Below are positions 57,693-64,000 of a stretch of DNA of 64,000 nt, piece by piece. The notes beneath the pieces are model-generated. The model had not been told where the DNA came from. It made no database searches and saw only the letters and a program-made list of their open reading frames with translations. The translations under genes were made by a program, and so were the position numbers. The stretch comes from Streptomyces sp. P3 (GTDB lineage Bacteria > Actinomycetota > Actinomycetes > Streptomycetales > Streptomycetaceae). The stretch's first letter is position 1, and the number at the start of each line of letters is the position of its first letter. The stretch covers positions 8,325,501 through 8,389,500 of the forward strand of contig JAFEKX020000001.1 in assembly GCA_016893485.2 (NCBI GenBank), read 5' to 3'.

Positions 57693-57941
57693 ATGGGGCA
57701 AGACCAGCAGATCTTCGCGCGGATCAACGAGATGGTGGACGACGAGCGCAAGCTTCGGGAGGCGGTCGCCTCCGGCGCCATCGACAGCGCGACGGAGCAC
57801 GAGCGACTCGGTCAACTGGAACGCGAACTCGACCAGTGCTGGGACCTGTTGAGGCAGCGCCGCGCGAAGACGGAGTTCGGGGAGAACCCGGACGAGGCGC
57901 GGGTGCGGCCGGAGTCCGAGGTGGAGGGGTATCAGAGCTGA
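57693..57941 (+). CDS. DUF2630 family protein
   Basis: 82 residues from the ATG at 57693. The whole protein is the family domain: two amphipathic helices, DQQIFARINEMVDDERKLRE and TEHERLGQLERELDQCWDLL, then RQRRAKTEFGENPDEARVRP. DUF2630 proteins are small, charged, cytoplasmic and of unknown function, found across actinobacteria. Frame intact; monocistronic. 57942-58115 shows no gene. Confidence 0.88.
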   Translation: MGQDQQIFARINEMVDDERKLREAVASGAIDSATEHERLGQLERELDQCWDLLRQRRAKTEFGENPDEARVRPESEVEGYQS

Positions 57942-58115
57942 GGTGACGGGGGAGCCGGCGCGTGGGCTGACGGCGGGTCGACGGGTGAGCCGACGGGTGG
58001 GATGGCCGCGCAGGCCGGGTCTGCGCGGGCACCGGTCGGTTCGGCGCCGTTCGCCTTCGCCGCTCACCGCCGCCCGCCTGACGACGCTTGCGGCTCCAGC
58101 GGGTTCTTGTAGCTC

Positions 58116-58829
58116 CTACGCTGCTCGCTGCTCGCCGCGTGTGACGAGCCGTTCGGCGATCGCGGTCTTCACCGTGTCGCGCAACTCGTCCTGTGTGAAG
58201 CCGAGTTCGCTCAGGATGCGCGCCGCCGGGCTCTCCTCGACGCGGATGAGGCCCAGCAGCATGTGCTCGGTGCCGACCCAGTCGTGGCCGAGGTCGGCCG
58301 CCGCGCGGCGGGCCTGTCCGATGGCCTCCTTGGAGTCCTCGTGGAACGCGATGTGACCGCGCAGGGCCTTCGGACCGGCCGGCGGCATCGCCTCCTCGAT
58401 CGCGTCGCGGACGCGCTGTTCCGACCCGGTCTTCGCGACCAGCACCTCGTAGGCCAGGCCCCGCGGTTCGCCGAGGAGGCCGAGCAGGAGGTGTTCGGTG
58501 CCGATGGAGTCGTGCTTGTGGGTGCGGGCGGCCTCCTGGGCCAGCACGATGCCGTGCCGGTTCAGGTTGGTGAACCGCTCGAACGCGGCGGGTGCGTGGC
58601 GTTGTTGGGCGGCCTGTTTGGACACCCCGATGGCGTCGCCGATCTCGGTCCACGACGCCCCGGCCTGCTTGGCCTGGCTGACGTAGTGGTCGATGAGCTG
58701 GTCGCCGAGGTCGGACAGGGTCTGGGCGCGCAGTCGTGCCTCGCTGATGCGGGCCAGTTCGTTGGAATGGGGCAGTTCCTCGTCGAGCCGGGCGATCAGG
58801 TCGGCGAGGCTGATGTCGAGTGGGCTCAT
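58116..58829 (-). CDS. HTH plus Clp-N repeat domain protein
   Basis: 237 residues from the ATG at 58829. N-terminal region with a helix-turn-helix (GASWTEIGDAIGVSKQAAQQ, in which the Gln-Ala-Ala-Gln recognition helix is typical), then two Clp N-terminal repeats: IVLAQEAARTHKHDSIGTEH, LLLGLLGEPRG, and ARRAAADLGHDWVGTEHMLL then GLIRVEESPAARILSELG. Clp-N repeats bind unfolded or adaptor proteins; fusion to a DNA-binding domain suggests a stress-responsive regulator. Two identical inverted repeats immediately upstream point to autoregulation. Frame intact. Confidence 0.85.
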   Translation of the reverse strand: MSPLDISLADLIARLDEELPHSNELARISEARLRAQTLSDLGDQLIDHYVSQAKQAGASWTEIGDAIGVSKQAAQQRHAPAAFERFTNLNRHGIVLAQEAARTHKHDSIGTEHLLLGLLGEPRGLAYEVLVAKTGSEQRVRDAIEEAMPPAGPKALRGHIAFHEDSKEAIGQARRAAADLGHDWVGTEHMLLGLIRVEESPAARILSELGFTQDELRDTVKTAIAERLVTRGEQRAA

Positions 58830-58830
58830 G

Positions 58831-58877
58831 CGTCAATCTTAAGTTGACGATGCTTGAGCGTCAACTTCTAATTGACG
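58831..58877. promoter_or_regulatory. Twin CGTCAA-N7-TTGACG operators
   Basis: Two copies of the same dyad: CGTCAA-TCTTAAG-TTGACG (58831-58849) and CGTCAA-CTTCTAA-TTGACG (58859-58877), centres 28 bases apart. The first begins one base from the Clp-N/HTH start codon and the second probably overlaps the promoter. Strong candidate for autoregulation. Confidence 0.75.
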
Positions 58878-58896
58878 ATTTCGTAGGACCCGGGCG

Positions 58897-59613
58897 TCAC
58901 ACCGACGAACGCCCGGAACGGCCCTGCCCCGCCAGTTCCAGCACCGGTCGGAGGCTGTCCGGCCGTTCCGTCACCGGCCGGTGGTCCACGAAGTGCACCC
59001 CGCATCCCAGGGCCGCCGCCCCGCCGTCCGCCCGCCGGTCGTCGCCGACCATCAGCACGTCCTTCGGATCGGCGCCGAGCGCTTCGCAGGCGATCGTGAA
59101 CAGGCGTGGGTCCGGCTTCTGGATGCCGTGTTCGTACGACAGGACGTACGCGTCCACGTACGGGTCTAGCCCGTGCTCGCGGAACACCGGCCGCAGATCC
59201 CAGCCGATGTTGCTGACCACGCCCACGCCGATCCCGCGCTCGTGCAGGGTCCGCAGCACGTCCGCGGTGTCCGGGTACGGCGTCCACGCGGCCGGCGTCA
59301 TGTGCCGGTCGTACAGCGCGTCGTGCAACGCCGGGTCGGGGAGCGGGACTTGGCGGGAGACGCCGGTGTACGCGGCCCGGTGCAGCGCGGAACTCTCGTC
59401 CCGGATCGCCCACACCTCCGCGAACTCCTCGGGCAGCCGCTCGGGTTGGGCTCCACCCGGCATCGCCCCCGCCGACTCCAGCGCCTGCACGGCCACCGCC
59501 AACTCCGGCTCGGGCAGGGCGATTTCGGCTTCGCGCAAAACGGCCCGCAGCCAGGACTCGGTGGACTCGATGCGGAAGAGGGTCCCGGAGAAGTCGAAGA
59601 GAACGGCATTCAT
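58897..59613 (-). CDS. HAD-superfamily hydrolase
   Basis: 238 residues from the ATG at 59613. Motif I is VLFDFSGTLFRIES, where the usual second Asp is Ser. Motif II VVSNIGWDLRP, motif III YEHGIQKPDPRLFT (Lys) and motif IV VLMVGDDRRADGGAAALGCG are intact. Class I cap with helical insertion. Could be a phosphatase with altered acid/base or a dehalogenase-like enzyme. Frame intact; probably monocistronic. Confidence 0.87.
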   Translation of the reverse strand: MNAVLFDFSGTLFRIESTESWLRAVLREAEIALPEPELAVAVQALESAGAMPGGAQPERLPEEFAEVWAIRDESSALHRAAYTGVSRQVPLPDPALHDALYDRHMTPAAWTPYPDTADVLRTLHERGIGVGVVSNIGWDLRPVFREHGLDPYVDAYVLSYEHGIQKPDPRLFTIACEALGADPKDVLMVGDDRRADGGAAALGCGVHFVDHRPVTERPDSLRPVLELAGQGRSGRSSV

Positions 59614-59622
59614 GCGGTGATC

Positions 59623-60139
59623 CTACGCAGCCACATTCCACTCGCCGGGAAGATCACCGCCGCAGAACACGCAGACGAAGTCGCCCTCGCGCACGATGTT
59701 GATCTCCCGGCACGGCACACAGCGCCGGAACACCACGGCGTGCGTGAAACCGGTGGAGCGGTCGACACCGGCCCCGTCGAGAGCCTGGGCCACCGCGTCC
59801 CAGGAGTCGAGGCGTGGGCAGTACCCGGTGGACTGGTTGCTGACCTCCCCGACGGTCCAGCGCCCAGCCGCCCGCTCGAACCCCATCTCGCCCGCGCCCA
59901 GGACATCGGCGCCCCCGGCACACGCCACATGCTCACTCCGGCGCGGCGCCAGGCGGAGCAGCCCGTCAAGGTCGACGACGTAGGTGAAGGGGCTCGGCCA
60001 GTTCGGCTCGCGACCGTCCGGTGAGCCAGGCGTCCAGGTCCCCGGCCGACCGCACGACCCGGCCCTCCGCACCCGGCCGTACCGTCACCAGCAGTTCCGG
60101 CGGACCGACGTAACCGTGCCGCCACCCGGCCGCGCTCAC
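59623..60139 (-). CDS. Conserved hypothetical protein with C-terminal zinc-binding cysteines (one frame correction)
   Basis: About 172 residues. The GTG at 60139 overlaps the PAP2 stop (GTGA). SAAGWRHGYVGPPELLVTVR and GDLDAWLTGR lead through a slip near 60012 to PNWPSPFTYVVDLDGLLRLA, then CVPCREINIVREGDFVCVFC then GGDLPGEWN. The two CxxC pairs probably bind zinc. I recall this as an uncharacterised Streptomyces family. Translational coupling to the PAP2 gene suggests a related role. Confidence 0.7.
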
Positions 60140-60777
60140 ACCCGCCGCCGTTCGTACGCCCCTACGGCCACCGTCACCACGAACGCTCCCAGCATCCAGC
60201 CGCCCAGCACGTCCGACGGCCAGTGCACGCCGAGCCACACACGGGTCAGGCCCACACCGATGACGGAGATCACGGCCACGACCATGGCCGTACGCCAGAC
60301 GGCGCGTCCGGCGTCGTAGTGGTGGAGCAGCCACAGGAGCAGGCCGCAGACCACCGTGGCGGTCATGGCGTGGCCCGAGGGGAAGGCGGCGTAGTGGGCC
60401 GAGTCGACGGGGTCGGGCCAGACCGGGCGGGGCGGTCGACCAGTGCCTTCAGGGCCTGTTGCAGCACTGTGCCCAGCGCACAGGTGGCTGCCAGCCATAG
60501 AGCCGTCCACCATGCCGAGCGCCGCCCACCAGCCACACCATGGCGGCCGCACCCACCAAGCGCAGGGTCAGCGGGTCCCAGACCCAGTCCGTCAGGATGC
60601 GGAACGCATGCGTCAGCCCGCGCTCCTCGACCGCCCACCGGTGCACGGTCCGGGCGATCCGCTCGTCGGCGTCGATCAGCGGACGCCACTCGACCGCGAC
60701 CAGGGTGAGGAGCAGCGCGGAGCACAGGGCCAGGGTCGCGCCGGTCTGCAGGACGGTCGGGCGGGTGGGGAGTGCAT
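60136..60777 (-). CDS. PAP2-family membrane phosphatase (three frame corrections)
   Basis: About 214 residues. The ATG at 60777 gives MHSPTRPTVLQTG after adding a base near 60765. Motifs of lipid phosphatases: KALVDRPPRP (motif 1, K-x6-RP), YAAFPSGHAMTATVVCGLLL (motif 2, PSGH) and GLTRVWLGVHWPSDVLGGWM (motif 3, R-x5-H-x3-D). Six helices. Dephosphorylates undecaprenyl pyrophosphate, phosphatidate or similar lipids at the outer membrane face. Further slips near 60526 and 60430 sit in G/C runs. Confidence 0.85.
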
Positions 60778-60919
60778 GGAACGATCCTCGCCGACACACG
60801 GTGCGCGGAGCCGAACGCTGCGCGGAGCGAGCCGTGTCGTGGCGTGCCGTAGGGCGAGGGTCTCTTCCGGCCGCGTGTCTCCCCATCGGCCGTCTCTCCT
60901 GCGGTCGCCCCGTCGTTCC

Positions 60920-61852
60920 TCAGCCGAGCGCCCGCAATCCCGGTACGAACGCCACCAGTACCGGCACCACCGGAACCAACGCCGCCGTCGCGGTCAGTCC
61001 CACGCGGCGCAGGGCCGTGAGCCGGTCCGGGGAGTGAGCAGGCGGTCGACCCGCTGCGGCACATGGGCGTGCGGGGTGGGGCAGGGGCCGAACACCCCCG
61101 GTCCTCGTTGAGTTCGACCAGTGCGAGGGCGGTCGTCAGGCGGCCGAAGCGGCGGGAGGCCATGTCGTCGGCGGCGAGTTCGACCAGCCGGTGCATCTCG
61201 TCCCGGAACGCGGCGAACACCGGTACCTGCGGGAACCCGTTCGCGAGGGCGCCCGAGCAGTGCAGCAGCCAGTCGTGCCGGGCCTGCGCGTGCCCCTGTT
61301 CGTGCGCGAGCAGCGAGTCCAGCCGGCGCCCCTTGAGGCGTCTCAACGCGGCCGTGGTGATGACCAGTTGAGGCGCGGCACCGGCCATCCACCAGGCGTC
61401 GGGGCGCTCCCCTCCAGGATGACCAGCGGCTCGGCACCGGGCTGCTCGCCGGGCAACACCGGTGCGCGCACGAGGAGTTCGGCCCGTCGCTGCCGGCGTC
61501 GCGCCCGGGCCCGTACGACTTCACGGACGAGCATCGCCGCGGTCCACGCACCGCCGCACGCGAGGACGACCGCGGTGGTGGCGGCCCAGGGGCCGGCCGT
61601 CACCAGGGGATAGGCGTCCACGACCCCGTGCGGGGCGTTGGCGAACACATGGCCGCGCACCGCCTGCCACGCGGCGGCGGCGCTCAGCGTCATCGACAGG
61701 GCGCAGCACAGGAGGACGGCCGCGACCACGCACTGCCACACCCACAGCGCGAGCACCGGTTCGTGGTCCGGCCAGTCGGCCCGGGCGAGCAGCCGTGGGG
61801 CGACGACGGCGGCCAAGGCGCCGAGCAGCAACAGTGCCGCGGGGACCATCAT
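60920..61852 (-). CDS. M56-family membrane metallopeptidase, BlaR1-like (three frame corrections)
   Basis: About 311 residues from ATG 61852 (or 61849). N-terminal helices (MMVPAALLLLGALAAVVAPR, WVWQCVVAAVLLCCALSMTL), then the gluzincin site LVITTAALRRLKGRRLDSLL, AHEQGHAQARHDWLLHCSGA (HExxH zinc motif), ELAADDMASRRFGRLTTALA, and a terminal helix ATAALVPVVPVLVAFVPGLR. M56 proteins cleave a BlaI-type repressor; no blaI-like gene is adjacent here, which is unusual. Slips near 61412, 61098 and 61035. It follows the DUF5134 gene. Confidence 0.87.
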
Positions 61853-61981
61853 GGAAGCACCCTATGAGCGCCGCGGTGATCAGGGGTACGGCTTGTCACG
61901 GCAAGTGACGCAGACCACGATCTCGTACAACGGAATCCGCACCGCCCCGTCCCCCTCGGGCGTCCCCGCCTCACTCTCCGC

Positions 61982-62549
61982 TCAGAGCGTCAGCAGCATC
62001 GCGACCATGCCGATCCCCATCGACAGCCGGCACGCCCGCGCCAACTCGGGCCGGTCGCCCCACCCGACGCTCCCGCGACCGCCGACCGCACCGCCGACCG
62101 CGCCGGTGACGGGCACCAGACGGATGCCGGACAGCAGCACGTATCCCACGAAGTAGAGGAGCAACACGCCTGTGACGAGCGGGACTCCGGAGTCGCCGTG
62201 CTCGTGGTGGTGCGCGGGCGAGGCGGCCATCGCGAGTGCCATGTAGACCATGGCCGCGGTGCCCAGGAGGTGGTGGAGGTGGTGCGGGGTCCTGCGTGCG
62301 CCCCACAGGGCGCGCAGCGCCGCCGCGCCGAACACCCCGCGTAGACGGGCCACGCCCACGGTGGTGGCGTGAACACCGCGGCGGGCACGGCCATCGCGGC
62401 CATGCCGAAGCCCATCAGGGCCTCGCGCCCGCGGCCCTGCGCTGTTCCTCGACGGGGCTGCGCATCCGCAGCAGGCAGTAGGCCCCGGTCGCCGCGCACA
62501 GCGCGACCAGCAGCCAGCCGGGCGAAGCCGGTCCACCATGCACGCGCAT
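61982..62549 (-). CDS. DUF5134 family membrane protein (two frame corrections)
   Basis: About 189 residues from the ATG at 62549. Helices SPGWLLVALCAATGAYCLLR, ALMGFGMAAMAVPAAVFTPP, HHLHHLLGTAAMVYMALAMA, GVPLVTGVLLLYFVGYVLLS and LSMGIGMVAMLLTL, with the histidine cluster SPAHHHEHGD. DUF5134 is an actinobacterial family of unknown role, often near M56 peptidases. Slips near 62435 and 62340. The 128-base gap to the peptidase gene shows no other gene. Confidence 0.82.
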
Positions 62550-62730
62550 CCCCCGTTCCGCAGGTCCGCCCCGGACATCGCTCTCCGTCGACGTTCGGTC
62601 ACAGGATGCCCGTGCCGCACGGGGCGCAATCGAGCGCAACGGAGTACACGGGGAGCACTGGACGGAGCGCGCAGGTCAGCGAGGCGCCGGTGGCGGGCCC
62701 GGCGGAATGTTTCACGAGTAAAACACCTGC

Positions 62731-62738
62731 TAAGCTTA
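62731..62738. promoter_or_regulatory. TAAGCTTA palindrome upstream of the FUSC gene
   Basis: An 8-base perfect palindrome in an AT-rich stretch 7 bases before the FUSC start. The form CTAAGCTTAT resembles MarR-type sites before aromatic acid efflux genes. No regulator is adjacent in the window. Confidence 0.4.
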
Positions 62739-62744
62739 TCTCTC

Positions 62745-64000
62745 ATGAGCAGTGCGACCCCCGCCCCCACCCGACGCGTCCGACGCCTCCCGCTCACCGG
62801 TGTGCTGCGCCTCGGCCGGCCCTCCGACATCTGGTTCAAGCCCGCGCTCAGCGCGGTCGCCTCGGTCGCGCCGCCCAACCTGACCCTGCTGGCCCTCGGC
62901 CGACTCGACCTCGCGATGTACACGATGGCGGGCTCCCTGTGCGCCCTCTACGCGCACAACAAGCCGTACGCCGCCCGGGCCCGCGCCCTGGTCTGGGTGG
63001 TGCTCGGCATGATCGGCGGACTCGCCGTCGCGCTGGTCACCGCCTCCCTCACCACCAACGCCGTCGTCCTGGTCACGGTCGGCGCCGCCCTGGCCGCCGT
63101 ACAGAAGGGACTGTGCGACGCGACCCGGATCGGGCCGCCCGGCAACGTCGTCCTCACCTTCATCAGCTCCGCCTCGCTCTTCGCACCGCAGACGCTCGGC
63201 CAGGTCCCCGGACACCTCGCCCTGGCCGCCGTCGCGGGCGCCTGGGCCTGGCTCGTCGGCATGGCACCCGCTCTCGTCCGGCCCCACGGCCCCGAGCGCC
63301 GGGCCACCGCCCACGCGCTGAACGCGACCGCGACGTACGCCGCCACGCCCGGCACCGAGGACACCGCCCACGCACGCGCGCGTGCCGCCGCGGCGGCCGC
63401 CATCCACGCCGCCTGGCAGTCCCTCCTCGCGACCGGTGCCCGCACCGCGCCCCGGATCGCTCTCGAACGGCTCGTCGTCCGCGCCGAGGTCGCACTCGCC
63501 GCGCCCGCCGACGCCGACCCGGAGCGGCTGCGCGCCTGGGCCCGCGCCCTGCGCGGCAGGGGACCGGTCCCGCGGGCGGACGACGCGGCCGTGGCCGAAC
63601 TGCTCGGTGTGGAAGCCGAACTCGCCGTCCCCGCAAGGCCGTTGTGGACCAGGCTCGGACCGCTGACCCCGCTCGTGCTGCGCACGGCGATCGGCTGCGC
63701 GCTCGCCGGATACGTCTCGCTCGCGCTAGGTGTCGGCCGCCCCTACTGGGCGCTGGTCACCGCGGCCTCCCTCTACCAGGCCAACATCACCCTCACCTGG
63801 GGCCGCGGCGTGCAGCGGGTCGTCGGCAACCTCGCGGGCGTGCTCGTGTTCGCCGCGGTCGTGCCGTTCGCGCACACGCACCCGGCGGCCCTCGTGCTGT
63901 GCTGCCTCGCCTTCAACTTCGGTGCCGAGGCGCTGATCGGCCGCAACTACTGGCTCGGCAGCGTCTGTGTGACCCCGATGGCGCTGCTCATCACGGAGTT
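62745..64000 (+). CDS. FUSC-family (aromatic acid exporter-like) membrane protein, C-terminus outside the window
   Basis: 418 codons visible from the ATG at 62745. First membrane block: FKPALSAVASVAPPNLTLLA, AMYTMAGSLCALYAHNKPYA, ARALVWVVLGMIGGLAVALV and VVLVTVGAALAAVQKGLCDA. A cytoplasmic helical region (ATPGTEDTAHARARAAAAAA) is followed by a second block, LRTAIGCALAGYVSLALGVG and RPYWALVTAASLYQANITLT then WGRGVQRVVGNLAG, the FUSC/AaeB signature. Predicted exporter of aromatic acids or similar toxic compounds. The 5' region to 62549 is a divergent promoter region. Confidence 0.9.
   Translation, partial: MSSATPAPTRRVRRLPLTGVLRLGRPSDIWFKPALSAVASVAPPNLTLLALGRLDLAMYTMAGSLCALYAHNKPYAARARALVWVVLGMIGGLAVALVTASLTTNAVVLVTVGAALAAVQKGLCDATRIGPPGNVVLTFISSASLFAPQTLGQVPGHLALAAVAGAWAWLVGMAPALVRPHGPERRATAHALNATATYAATPGTEDTAHARARAAAAAAIHAAWQSLLATGARTAPRIALERLVVRAEVALAAPADADPERLRAWARALRGRGPVPRADDAAVAELLGVEAELAVPARPLWTRLGPLTPLVLRTAIGCALAGYVSLALGVGRPYWALVTAASLYQANITLTWGRGVQRVVGNLAGVLVFAAVVPFAHTHPAALVLCCLAFNFGAEALIGRNYWLGSVCVTPMALLITE

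Overview
The window is high-GC actinobacterial chromosome and looks like Streptomyces. It has GC-rich third codon positions, many GTG (and one TTG) starts, and families typical of that genus (DUF574/PF04672 methyltransferase, DUF6153, DUF2630, DUF5134, Clp-N/HTH proteins, an FprA-type reductase). There is no rRNA, CRISPR array or recognisable antibiotic cluster. It is mostly catabolic and regulatory core/accessory DNA. More than half of the genes need one to three small frame corrections. Nearly all of these sit in short G or C runs, most of them one base short, so I treat such genes as intact genes in an imperfectly polished assembly rather than as pseudogenes.

Layout. 0-9.8 kb: an MFS exporter (runs off the left edge) and a zinc-type alcohol dehydrogenase with MarR/TetR-like operators, a DUF574 methyltransferase, an alpha/beta hydrolase, a TauE/SafE exporter, cobK and cobF (cobalamin), an MFS pump with an extra C-terminal domain, and a DUF309 protein. 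9.9 kb: tRNA-Pro(GGG). 10.2-17.3 kb: a DeoR/MFS/HAD locus, a membrane protein, a DUF6153-DUF305 pair under a CsoR-like operator, NUDIX and aldo/keto reductase genes.

17.3-34.9 kb is a myo-inositol locus. On the minus strand: iolC, an aldolase-like gene, iolB, iolD, iolA/mmsA and a GntR regulator. Divergent on the plus strand: an ABC importer (binding protein, permease, ATPase), an iolE-like gene and a Gfo/Idh/MocA dehydrogenase. A second block follows on the minus strand (PhyH-type dioxygenase, SDR, iolG, another Gfo), opposite a LacI-type regulator. The two divergent control regions share a 13-base motif. Together they encode import of inositol or related cyclitols and conversion via inosose, diketo and 5-deoxyglucuronate intermediates to central metabolites.

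35.9-45.7 kb holds a hydroxyquinol (resorcinol-type) operon: flavin monooxygenase, intradiol dioxygenase and maleylacetate reductase. It is divergent from a GAF/P-loop/Fis regulator. TetR/MFS, NUDIX and YceI genes follow. The same TGTCTC-N5-GAGACA operator precedes the operon and the YceI gene. 45.7-47.7 kb: a second, identical tRNA-Pro(GGG), a decayed tyrosine integrase and an internally deleted IS701-like element.

48.4-53.2 kb is a secreted plant-polysaccharide cluster: PL3 and PL1 pectate lyases divergent from a CBM2 esterase and a GDSL hydrolase, with LacI/CebR-type boxes between. 53.2-64 kb: an NCS2 nucleobase permease, an FprA-type ferredoxin reductase, TetR, DUF2630, a Clp-N/HTH protein preceded by twin operators, HAD, PAP2, M56 peptidase, DUF5134 and a FUSC-family membrane protein running off the right edge.
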